The notes under the pieces are model-generated. The model was not told where the DNA came from. It saw only the letters and a program-made list of their open reading frames with translations, and did no database searches. This document shows, in pieces, positions 55,217 to 64,000 of a stretch of 64,000 nucleotides of DNA. This DNA comes from Lithodes maja (Eukaryota > Arthropoda > Malacostraca > Decapoda > Lithodidae). Position 1 is the stretch's first letter, and every line of letters begins with the position of its first letter. The stretch lies in the NCBI GenBank assembly GCA_037953745.1, contig JBAKBP010003183.1, positions 1 through 64,000 of the forward strand, written 5' to 3'. A program made the position numbers and the translations under genes.

Positions 55217-55375
55217 TTAGTGTTTCCTAGTCTTCTCCTCTACTCCGTCGTGCGCCCTGCCCCACAACACCTCCAATGTTTTTTTTTTTTCCACAAAGTT
55301 TCTTTTGGTGCCACATAGTCTTTTTAGGCTTGGTGCGAATCCCTATTTTAATAATAATAATAAAAGCTTTGTTCT

Positions 55376-55660
55376 AAAGTTTTGTGTACCGATAGTTACA
55401 TTACGTATATGCAATTTAAAACCGAGTACTCCATAAGAAGTTTGGCTTAAGTCTGATATTCTTGTGATTTCTTTCTTAAATTAGAGTATGCAAGTCAAAG
55501 TTGTGAAGGTGTTCCACTAATCTTTACCCTAACTGACAAACACAAACCTCATTAGCTAACCCACTAACCCAGGTTAATGGGTAATGTAAGGTAATCACAT
55601 GGAAGATGCATACATACTGTACATACATACATACATAAAATTTTAAGACTGAGTGTTCCA
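55376..55660. other. Spacer between LINEs
   Basis: No gene seen. (CATA)n at 55610-55636 belongs to the 3' tail of the next LINE, since AAAATTTTAAGACTGAGTGT...CAGTTTCAGT also occurs at 57787-57842. Confidence 0.45.
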
Positions 55661-56882
55661 CACATAAGTGCAGTTTCAGTCTCTTGTCCTAATGGCGGCA
55701 TTCCAGGCAACCCTGTTAAGGGCTGCTTCACTTGTCAAGTTCTTGGATTTGAGATCGGCGCGTATAGTCCGATCCCAGGTCTTCCTCGGTCCACCCCTTG
55801 GTGCAGCTCCTTCCACAATCACAGACCTGCATTTTTTCACCCAATTTTGTTCATCCATTCTCTCCACATGTCCATACCATCCCAGTCTACTTGTACGCAT
55901 CACCTCGCTAATACTCTTTATACCTAAACGTCTCCTCAGCTCAACATTTGTTATTCTATCCTGTAGCCTGGCCCCACACATCCATCTCACCATTCTCATC
56001 TCATTACGCTCCATTCTGTTGACATCCTCTACTTTAACGGCCCATGTTTCTGAGGCATACGTCATTGCACTTCTAACACAGGCATACACCTTTCCCTTCA
56101 GGGGGAGAGGCATTCTTTTCATGGTCAGGATTGGCATAAATTCTCTGAACTTCCCCCAGCCACACCTAATTCTAGCAACAGTGGCAGCCTCGGCCCCACC
56201 ACCGGCAGAGATGGTATCTCCTAGGTAACAAAACTTGTTCACCAGCTCCAAAGACTCATTTCCAAAATTCACAGCCACAGGATCAACACTTAACACAAGC
56301 TCGCCTTTGCACACTACGCACTCAAATTTCTCTATTTCTGACTTATCCTTCGGCAGGGGCCCCTTTATTCTACTACAGCGCTTACTCCCATGGTGTACCC
56401 AACATCAACAGATGCTACATTGAATTGAGTTAACGCCCACTCCCTTTCCACACACTGCACATGGGTATGCACCGCTCTTTTCCACATTGCCTCGTCTCAA
56501 ACTACAATGCATAACCTTGGTTTTGTTAATATTGACTCTTAAACCCTTGCTCGCCATGCCCTCTCTCCACTTTCTGAATTTGGCCTCAGCATCCTGCATA
56601 CTGTCAGCTATTAGGACTAAATCGTCTGCATAAAACAGTTCCAACGGGAGTCCGCCTCTAAAAACTCTAGACAGCGCCTCCAAGACCATAATAAAGAGGA
56701 GGGGGCTTAACACTGAACCCTGATGGACTCCAACACAGACTGCGAACTCATCACTCAGTACACCCTTCACCCTCACCGAACTTCGCGAATCCTCATACAT
56801 CTTCATTATCACACGCACCAGCCACTCTTCCACACCAAGTTTCCTCATAGCCCACTGTACATCATCTCTAGGCATGGCACAT
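55610..56882 (-). pseudogene. RTE-like LINE reverse transcriptase fragment
   Basis: Minus-strand frame from about 56882 with DDVQWAMRKLGVEEWLVRVI, the QGSVLSPLLF palm motif and the catalytic FYADDLVLIAD, then a cysteine cluster (CAVCGKGVGVNSIQC, CWVHHGSKRC). An in-frame TGA at about 56402-56404 interrupts the cluster; the frame resumes at once and continues with FCYLGDTISAGGG, ETWAVKVEDVNRMERNEMRM, RWMCGARLQDRI and RLGWYGHVERMDE to a stop at 55676. The last motifs are typical of RTE-type elements. Endonuclease and RT N-terminus are missing (5' truncation). The 3' UTR ends in (ATGT)n. Not functional. Confidence 0.82.
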
Positions 56883-57019
56883 ATTAATAATTACCTGCAG
56901 CATAACCACAAAAAAATAAAAATAAAAGTGAGGATTGGGCCTGAGTATATAGATAGATAAATAACCACAGCAAAGAGTATGTGTGAAGTGACTCAGAGAC
57001 AGATTGGGGAATGAAGAGA

Positions 57020-57330
57020 TATGTAGGAGAGTGGGGCAGCAGGAACATTCGTCGGCCAGAGTGGACAGAAGGGTGCTGAGCTGGTTTGGTCATGTTGAAT
57101 GAATGGAAGATGAAAGGCTTACAAAGAGAATATGCGAGTCAGATACAAGGGGAGGTGAGGGGTAGGAAGACCTCCATTGAGATAGAGAAAATGTGTAGTA
57201 CTGTACAAGCATTGGAAGATAGAGGAATGACTATAGATCAGGCAAGAGAAGTGGTAATAAATAGGAATGAATCGAGAATGCTAGTGGAGATGCGGTCGTT
57301 TGGGAGAGAGGGTTGGGCGCCAGTTGAACT
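57020..57330 (+). pseudogene. RTE-like LINE C-terminal remnant
   Basis: Plus-strand reading gives RVDRRVLSWFGHVE, an in-frame TGA, then MEDERLTKRICESD, the conserved LSWFGHVERM block of RTE-type LINEs, with decay before and after. Too short for assignment beyond this motif. Confidence 0.6.
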
Positions 57331-57479
57331 AAATAAAAGTCCGTCGAGCCGCCTGGCCCGGGGAGCCAGTATATATGAAAGGTACGCCTGGATGCGTGTT
57401 GGGCGGGTATGAAAAGTACGCCTAGATGCGTGTTGGGCGGGCTTGTGGTAGTAGAGCTTCGCTGCATGTTTACCTGCCG

Positions 57480-57725
57480 AGACCGGAACGTCTCCGGGAG
57501 GTCTGGGATCTGGGAATTTGGCTGGGGACCACATATGGGCCTGGATCTCTGGATCTTCTCTTGAGCGACCTAGATGTGTGATAATTTTTGTTTTTTGTTT
57601 TTTTTTTGGGGGGGGGGGGGGTACTGTCCCTGTTCGGGCTCTGTCTCGCGTTGGCCACCCCCAGCTATGGGGTATGTGCCTAAGTACAGTATACAGTACT
57701 GTACCTGTATATATAGATAGATAGA
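57480..57725 (+). repeat. Dispersed repeat with GGCCACCCCCAGCTATG word, copy 2
   Basis: GACCTAGATGTGTG, TTTTTTTTT plus a G run (57609-57621), CTCTGTCTCGCGTTGGCCAC and a TATATAGATAGATAGATA tail; first copy at 36296-36394. Confidence 0.6.
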
Positions 57726-57786
57726 TAACCACACTTACAGGTACCCTGTAACTGCCCAAGCTTATATGTTCTTGAGGTGTGGCTTT

Positions 57787-57842
57787 ACATACATACATAA
57801 CATTTTAAGTGGTCCACACATACGTGCAGTTTCAGTTTCATG
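57787..57842 (-). repeat. 3'-end fragment of RTE-like LINE
   Basis: TACATACATACATAACATTTTAAG and CACACATACGTGCAGTTTCAG match the 3' UTR and tail at 55620-55680; an extremely 5'-truncated copy. Confidence 0.65.
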
Positions 57843-58117
57843 TATTTTTTGCTAGAATTGGGTGATCTGAGATTTACTCAAGAGAACGGCTGATGTTTGT
57901 GATCTTGAATGTGGTGCTGTTGGATACAGTTATAAAGTTACCATTTTTTTTTTAAAAAGACCTCCGTCTACGTATTGTGAAAAACCTGTTATCCTCCGGC
58001 AAATTGTGGGGTTGCAAGTTACCATTGCATTAAGGCTGCCACTGCACTAACATACACACTTGTCCTTAAAATCCTTAATGTACCGGTACTGTAACTTATT
58101 AGACAAAACAAATCTAT

Positions 58118-58200
58118 CTATCTATTGCCTGACGCCGTGATCCCCGAAGGGGTGGCCACGAACGAACCGCCCCCATGCACCTCTGTCCCCGGTTAGTCGA
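58118..58200 (-). repeat. (TAGA)n SINE fragment, divergent
   Basis: CTATCTATCTATTGCCTGAC...GGGGTGGCCACGAACGAACC, only the tail-proximal part; a divergent subfamily next to the following copy. Confidence 0.6.
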
Positions 58201-58284
58201 CAACACAAATGTGTTCAGATTATTTAGGTTAAGTTTCATCTGTCTAGCATTATTAGGATATTAGTGTGGGTTATGATAAATTCT

Positions 58285-58622
58285 ATCCATCTATCTATCT
58301 ATTGCCGGACGCCTTACTCCCCGTACGAGGGTGGCCATACAAAAGAATGCCCCCAAGCGGACCTATTCCCTGTGAGAGGGACAACCCGAGCCAGTTTAAT
58401 GAAGGGCTTACAGGATTGATCACTCAATTTAGGATTCTTCAGAGTCCGGGGCCCTCTTTGTGTCTTGTTAGCACTATTTTTCTACAGTGGTGTTCGGCTA
58501 ATCCATCCACTAACCTGCCTTACCCTTAGGTAAGCAGTATGGATTTGTATCAGGTTTACTCCCCTAGACAGGTTGCCAACCAAGGCTGACGAGTCCCATC
58601 CACCCGGATTTGTATAAGGTTA
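58285..58622 (-). repeat. SINE-like retroposon with (TAGA)n tail, copy 4
   Basis: From CTATCTATCTATTGCCGGAC to GGATTTGTATAAGGTT, nearly identical in layout to 43999-44374. Confidence 0.8.
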
Positions 58623-58854
58623 AATTATATGGACACATTAATATGGGTGGTGTCCCTAAAGCAGGGTCACTTTTGTATAGTTTAGGCTCTTGGGACAGAA
58701 GCGACCACTAACCATTGGTGCAGGAATGCCATAGTCATTACTCAGTACATAATACAGCATAAAGTAGAATCCTTCTTGCAAAATTGAAATTTTTCAGTTT
58801 ATTAGGTTTTGGTAGTCCATCTTTCAAAATTATATTTCCATAAAATGTATAGTA

Positions 58855-61543
58855 CTGTATTAACAGTTGTTGTTGTTGTTCCCTAAGCTGCCTGGCCGAA
58901 CAGCCCCGAGTCCCTGAGGAAGGCCATGGCCACAATCGGGCTTTCCCACAGAGCTCTCATTGAGTGTAGGTTGTGTTGTTGGCGTCAGTGGTTGTGTGAA
59001 ATGCAGTCTTCTATGATGTGTTTAATGGTATGGGGTGATGTGTTACATCCCGGGCAGGCGTCGACAACGGAGTCATCCAGTCTCTTCTGATAGCTCAGGA
59101 GAGCTGGATGGTGTCCGCATCTCAGCCTGGCCAGGTGGACTCTGTCCTCGCGAGGGAGGGAGGATTCGGAAGGATGGATTTCGGGAGGTCGTGCATGCAG
59201 CTGCGTGTTGTCTGTGAGTGAGTGGATGGATTGGCGAGAGATATGAGTATGGATGTGCTTCTGGAAATTGGTTCGGGGTGGGCAGGGAGGGAGAGAGGAC
59301 AATAATTGTGTGTGATACCGTGTGCTGGGTGTTGTTTTGATATTTCTTGGTGTCTGTGGGTGTTTTGCCATGTAGTTTAGTGGGTGGTCTTGGTTCGTGG
59401 AGGCTGCTGCCAGGAATTGAGTGCCTCTCATGTCCAGATGGTCTTTGACTTTGAGGATTTTTGTTTCTTGATGTAGATGATCTGTGGGTGTAGTAGCTGT
59501 GTAGCCTGTAATGATCTTCAGGGCTTTGTTTTGAATAGTCTGTAAGGTCTTATGATGTGTTTCAGCTAGGTTAGAAGCCCAGGCTGGGCTTGCGTATTCC
59601 ATTACTGATCTTATGTATTGTTTATATACTGTGGTGGTAGTTTCTTTGTTGTGTCCAAATTTTGTGTGAGCAAGTGACCTGAGGGCGTTAAGTCTGGGTG
59701 TCAGTTTCTTTTTAATGTTTGTGGTGTGCTGTTTGAATGTCATGAGTATCATATGTTACTCCTAGGATTTTGGTGTGTGTGTATGTGTTAGGGGTGTGTT
59801 GTTTATGGTGAGTTGAGGGATGTATTCGTGTTCACCTGTCCAGCTTGTGAGCAGGGTTGCGGTGGATTTGGCTGGGGCTAGATTAAGTCTGTTTGTAGTG
59901 CACCAGCCATGTAGTGTGTTGAGATAGGGTTGAAGGAGATCTGTTGCTCTTCTTGGGTCATGGTGTGTTATGTCATCTGCATAGGAGGCTAAGTTTATTT
60001 GGGGAGTATTGGGTGTAGTTATATCGTGCATGTACAGATTGAAGAGTGCGGGCGATAGGACGGATCCTTGTGGGACTCCGTTTGGAAAGTTCTGATTTTA
60101 GATGACTGACCGGCAAAAGATACGTGTGCACATCTGCCTGCTAGGAAGTTGGCCAGCCACCTTTTTGTGTTATTGTGCATGTTTGTGTTGTAGATTTTGT
60201 TTGTTAGGTTGTGGCGGGGGATGGCATCGAAGACTTTACTAATGTCGAGTGTGGCTAATAGTGATCTGTGTGGTGGTCTAGCTGAGTTGATGCCGTCAAA
60301 AGCTCTTTGTGTAAGGTCTGTGAGAAGAGTGTTTGTGGAGTGCAGTGGCCTAAAGCCATGTGTTGGAGCTAGGGGTAGGTCGGGTGTAATTAGTTGTAAT
60401 ACTAGGCGTTCCATGACTTTGGAGGGGGAGCAAAGGAGTGTGATGGGGCGGTGCGAGGAGGGTAGCGTGGGGTCTTTGTTGGGTTTGGGGAATGTGATGA
60501 TGATACCATGCTTCCAAATGTCTGGTATTGTGTTGTGTGAATAGCTGTAGTTTGATATGTTAGTGAGTGTGTGTATGCCTTGTGGTCCCAGGTGTCTGAG
60601 GTGTATGTTGCTTATGTTGTCTAGGCCACAGGCGGGTGAGTGCTTGAGATTGTTGATATGCTTTGTCTGGTGATTGGTGAAGGGTGTATAGTCAGGGTCT
60701 GTGGGGAATTGTCTCTTACGTCGGATGACACGTCGGTCGTCTTTGTGAGGTTTTAGGTGGCTGACATGTGAGAAGTGATTGATGAGAGTGTTTGCTTGTT
60801 GTTTACATGAAGGAGTAGAGTCTGTTATTGTGATTGCAGCATGTGATTGTGTTGTGTTGCTGTTGGAAAGTGTGATGCTGTTTAGTGTTTTGTAGAGTTT
60901 TTTGGGGTTTGTTTTGTGATCAAGTGTTTGTAGGAAGTTATTCCAATTTAGTTTTTGTTGTTCTTGTATTTTGTTGTTAGTTTGGGTGTTGAGTGCTTGA
61001 ATTTGTTGTGTGATGTCTTGTGTGTGGGGTGCTGGGGAGTGTTTCAGTGTGTCGCGTTGTCTGATGAGGTTTTGAATTTCTGGTGTGAAGTTGGGGTTGT
61101 CTTTTTCTGTTACCTCTTGGAATGTGTTTCTTGTCAGCGTTTTGGATAGTTTTATTGAGTATGTGTACAGCATTGTTGATGTTAGTGATGGGTGTACTGT
61201 TTAGAGTTGTGAAGTGTTGTTCTGTCTCATTTGTAAATGCTTCCCAGTTAGCTCTTTTATAATTGGTGTATGTGTGTTTGTGGCTAGCTGGGGTGAGTCT
61301 GGTTTTGGTGGTGATAATGATCGGGAGGTGGTCAGAGCCTAAGGTTCTGACCACCCTCCAGGATGTTGTGGGGGCGAGTTCTGGGGAGCAAAAGGTGATG
61401 TCTGGAGATGATGGGTTATAGAGGGCTTGGTGAGGAATATGGGTATGTTGATGGATGTCGTTAAGGATGATGAGGTTATCGGTTTGGTTTTGTAGTACCA
61501 GCCCTCTGTCTGTGTCGGGGTTGTCGACAAACTGTATTAACAG
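58855..61543 (-). mobile_element. LINE with (AAC)n tail and 12-bp target-site duplication
   Basis: CTGTATTAACAG flanks both ends exactly (58855-58866 and 61532-61543). The body, 58867-61531, runs on the minus strand from a truncated endonuclease to a 3' UTR ending in (AAC)n. The 3' terminal 75 bp, around GGCCGAACAGCCCCGAGTCC, match the ends of the SINE copies at 23936, 26075, 32119 and 42700-43236. Confidence 0.9.
58975..61531 (-). pseudogene. LINE polyprotein (endonuclease end and reverse transcriptase), frameshifted
   Basis: In minus-strand order: the end of an endonuclease (PDITFCSPEL, SDHLPIIITT, about 61430-61290), a linker (NPNFTPEIQNLIRQRDTLKH), RT fingers (HGIIITFPKPNKDP, SHRPITLLCS), LDISKVFDAIPRHNL, NGVPQGSVLSPALFNLYMHD, the catalytic ASYADDITH near 59980, thumb and QYIRSVMEYASPAWASNL, and a C-terminal VDACPGCNTSPHTIKHIIEDC zinc motif near 59010. 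Frame changes near 61130, 60090 and 59762 split it into pieces. No RNase H. The organisation fits the Jockey superfamily; finer clade not assigned. The residue F in SKVFDA replaces the usual A of KAFDA. Confidence 0.87.
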
Positions 61544-61599
61544 TACTTTGGTTTACGTAATATGGTAAATATCTTGGTGTAAAGTAATTCAATGACGTT

Positions 61600-61830
61600 A
61601 TAGAATGTATCAGTGAGGTGATGTGTACTGGCTGGCTATGGTGGTTTGGCCATGTAGAGAATAGATGAGGATATTTGGATAAAACTTGTTAAAAGGATTG
61701 AAGTGAAGGGAGGGGCTGTGGCCTTTAGAGATTGAGGATGACGTTATGAAGGATCTCTGGGTCAGGGGCCGCTGCAGGAGATGGTACAGCTTGGAGAACA
61801 GCCGTCAGGTGACCAAGGCATGACTGAAAA
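61600..61830 (+). pseudogene. RTE-like LINE remnant
   Basis: WWFGHVENR can be read at 61640-61665, followed by multiple stops; it resembles the WFGHVERM block of RTE-type elements. Very decayed. Confidence 0.4.
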
Positions 61831-63480
61831 ATGCAGAAATGTCTTTACAGTTGGATTAATTACCGATACAAAATGGAAAATCATGCATTTGTGAAAGTTA
61901 ATGTCACAGAACTAACCATTGTAATTTAGCTTGTATTATTTAGTATAATTTTCCTTGATATGGATGGGTTGAGTACTCGTTTGTTTTTGTTTTTTCAACT
62001 GGAGAGATACCTGTAACTTTTTGTTTTTTAATTTTATTTTTATTTTATTTTTATTTATTTATTTATCCTGTCTTTTCTTCTCAAATTTATGTTGACCTAT
62101 GTGTGCTATGTCTTCCCCAGCCATATTGTTTAGTTATTGTTGATTTGTATTGTACTGGAAGTGTTTGTGTGTATATACTGTATATTCTTTTTATGTTGCA
62201 GGTACTGTATAGCAGAAACCAACATTTTGATAATGTTTAGAGGTGACTTCACATGGGCATTTTGGGGGCAATTTTTCTAACTAATGAATCAGTTTGGCTC
62301 ATGATTATTATAATATAACCAAAATCAGTGCGAAATGCTCTACTAACAAATTGACGTGAATTTGGATGGTGTCACAAATTTGGTAAACAGTCAAAATAAT
62401 CCAAATGTGGTGAAAAGTAATGTCTAGAATAGACAGCTGGCTAGATGAAAATGCTGACACAAATGCCTGTGTGAAGCCACTTTTCATATTGTACTGGTAC
62501 TCTGCTTATTATTCATTGCCCTTGTCTTATAAGCAACTGACAAATATATTCTTTTATTTTTTGTGTTCGTTGCCTTGCATTTTCTTCTTTATGGAGAGCC
62601 TTAGACTTGCCATTTTGTTTTACTGTATACTGTATTGTTTTTTCATGTTTGGCTACGGTATATAACCTGACTGGTGTTCTTTGTTGTATTCCTCCTCGTT
62701 TGTCTCCGTTTCTATTTTTATGTTATTCCGCTTCCCTCTCCCTTCCCTTTCCGAATTTATACTTACTCTGTTGTATTCCATCTACTAAATCCTTGCACTC
62801 GTAACTCCTTATTTCTGCCAGTCCAAGGCCCCGTTATTAAATTGGTGCCTCTCTCTAGCATCATATCACTGTATTAAAACTGGAACCTACCTCACTTTAA
62901 GAGCCCCTGAGAGGAGAGAGGAGGGTAGGGATGTGGGTAGATTGTTAAACTAATAATTCCCCCATATCCAAATGCATGTCGTAAGTGGCAACTAAAATTG
63001 CTTGGCCAGGGATGACATCTGCCTCGTGGTAACTCCAGGCCACGAGTGTACTGCCTCCGTTCAGAGCAGTGACTTTGCCCCTGGAGAACTGTCGTGAGCT
63101 ACACAGGCCGAGCCATGCTATCATGGATGTAAAGTGATTCCTTGTGTGGTACTTTAGGCCTTTAAACCCTAACAAGTGGTGAAGTATCGTTGAGCAAGTT
63201 ATTCTACTGGAAATGTTTTGCACGGGAAACCAATCCTAAGTTCATTAAAGTTGGGGAAAGGGAAAAGTGTTGAGGGGCTGGTTATTTAGATGTAGGGGCT
63301 CGTGGTAAGAAGAATTAGTTTGGTTTGCAGTTTTGTGAGATAACTGTAGCTTAGTGGATCAGTACTTTGTAGGCGTTTGAACATTGATTTAGACCCACTC
63401 CCGCAATAGTTACATAGGGATTGTAGGAAGTCGTCCATTATAAACTCAAGTGATTTTTAGTTTGTTTGGTAGTAGAGAGT
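61831..63480. other. Intergenic or OGDH intron sequence, no gene recognised
   Basis: AT-rich. The segment 62960-63180 (GGTAACTCCAGGCCACGAGT, GAGCTACACAGGCCGAGCC) is more GC-rich and open on the minus strand for 92 codons. The protein matches nothing I recognise, and the segment may be a retroposon. Confidence 0.35.
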
Positions 63481-63503
63481 TAGTGTAGTTTTAGTTATTT
63501 GAT

Positions 63504-63834
63504 TTTCTTAATGATTTATTATACATTGATTTTCTTAATGATTTATTATACATTGATTTTCTTAATGATTTATTATACATTGATTTTTTTAATGATTTAT
63601 TATACATTGATTTTCTTAATGATTTATTATACATTGATTTTCTTAATGATTTATTATACATTGATTTTCTTAATAATTTATTATACCTGTACATTGATTT
63701 TCTTAATGATTTATTATACATTGATTTTCTTAATGATTTATTATACATTGATTTTCTTAATGATTTATTATACATTGATTTTCTTAATGATTTATTATAC
63801 ATTGATTTTCTTAATGATTTATTATACATTGATT
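63504..63834. repeat. 27-bp minisatellite, 12 units
   Basis: Unit TTTTCTTAATGATTTATTAT plus ACATTGA, period 27, twelve copies. Unit 7 carries an A-for-G change and a 6-bp insertion (CTGTAC-type), and two units have T for C. Because 27 is a multiple of three, both strands stay open and give nonapeptide repeats; this is not evidence of coding. Confidence 0.95.
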
Positions 63835-64000
63835 TTTTTTTCTAACCCTTTTGCATCGAAGACGCTCTTCCTAAGTATGACTTTTTTTAATCATCTGCCA
63901 TCATTTAAATAAAGTAAAAGCAAATAATATTGAATTTTTATTGTAGTTTTAACGCATTGACTCGAGAGATTTTGCACATCTACATTAGGTTACCTCACTT

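Larger units (their letters stand above)
49846..55374 (+). mobile_element. I-type LINE, nearly intact, with target-site duplications
   Basis: AATAAAAGCTTTGT flanks the element (49846-49859 and about 55360-55373). The 3' end is a short TAA repeat (AATAATAATAATAA), as known for I-factor-like elements. It contains a gag-like ORF1 lacking its 5' start, then an ORF2 with endonuclease, reverse transcriptase and RNase H. The 5' truncation is within ORF1. Only two lesions are seen: a stop in ORF1 (51014-51016) and a frameshift near 52050. GC- and pyrimidine-rich base composition contrasts with the AT-rich surroundings. Confidence 0.9.

Noticed and set aside
62945..63223. 92-residue minus-strand frame as a host gene
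   Set aside because: No recognisable domain and no splice context; could be a retroposon fragment.
63491..63912. Repetitive nonapeptide proteins on both strands
   Set aside because: Direct consequence of a 27-bp minisatellite.
1..64000. CRISPR arrays, operons or other prokaryotic systems
   Set aside because: The tandem repeats lack spacers, and introns, LINEs, SINEs and TTAGG repeats show the DNA is eukaryotic.

Overview
The window is eukaryotic and looks like gene-poor, transposon-rich arthropod DNA, most likely from a decapod crustacean. The evidence is TTAGG-type (TAACC) repeat blocks, very long introns, several non-LTR retrotransposon lineages, a piggyBac transposon with its non-autonomous derivatives, and many fold-back elements. 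The species assignment is inference.

Only one host gene can be supported: the 5' part of 2-oxoglutarate dehydrogenase E1 (OGDH) on the + strand. Its first coding exon (25844-26056) encodes the mitochondrial presequence and the start of the mature enzyme. Exon 2 (28115-28348) follows. Two alternative versions of the next exon come after it, at 39944-40064 and 46422-46524. Both start in phase 0 with an xRGH...DPLGI motif and end in phase 1, so they behave as mutually exclusive exons. The rest of the gene lies beyond the right edge. A decayed copy of the end of exon 1 sits in intron 1.

Nearly everything else is mobile. From left to right: a CR1-like reverse transcriptase fragment (1-1.1 kb); a mosaic of short inverted-repeat elements and simple repeats (1.1-9.9 kb); a 5'-truncated LINE with an open 497-residue reverse transcriptase (9.95-11.45 kb); large palindromes, one centred on TTAGG-type repeats (12.9-16.6 kb); a 4.2-kb piggyBac transposon with an intact 984-residue transposase and TTAA ends (17.4-21.6 kb); a 2.07-kb TA-flanked element carrying a piggyBac MITE and a SINE (21.8-23.8 kb); a CR1 fragment (24.7-25.3 kb); OGDH with introns full of SINEs, hAT, pogo/Tigger-like and piggyBac-type elements (25.8-46.5 kb); a nearly intact I-type LINE with gag-like, endonuclease, reverse transcriptase and RNase H regions and target-site duplications (49.86-55.36 kb); RTE-like LINE fragments (55.7-57.8 kb); a Jockey-superfamily-like LINE with frameshifts and a 12-bp target-site duplication (58.87-61.53 kb); and a 27-bp minisatellite (63.5-63.83 kb).

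Two relations between elements stand out. The 3' tail of the 58.9-61.5 kb LINE matches the tail of a SINE present in four copies here, which suggests the LINE lineage mobilises that SINE. The autonomous piggyBac shares subterminal sequence with several TTAA-flanked MITEs around it. I found no rRNA, no convincing functional tRNA, no CRISPR and no prokaryotic features.
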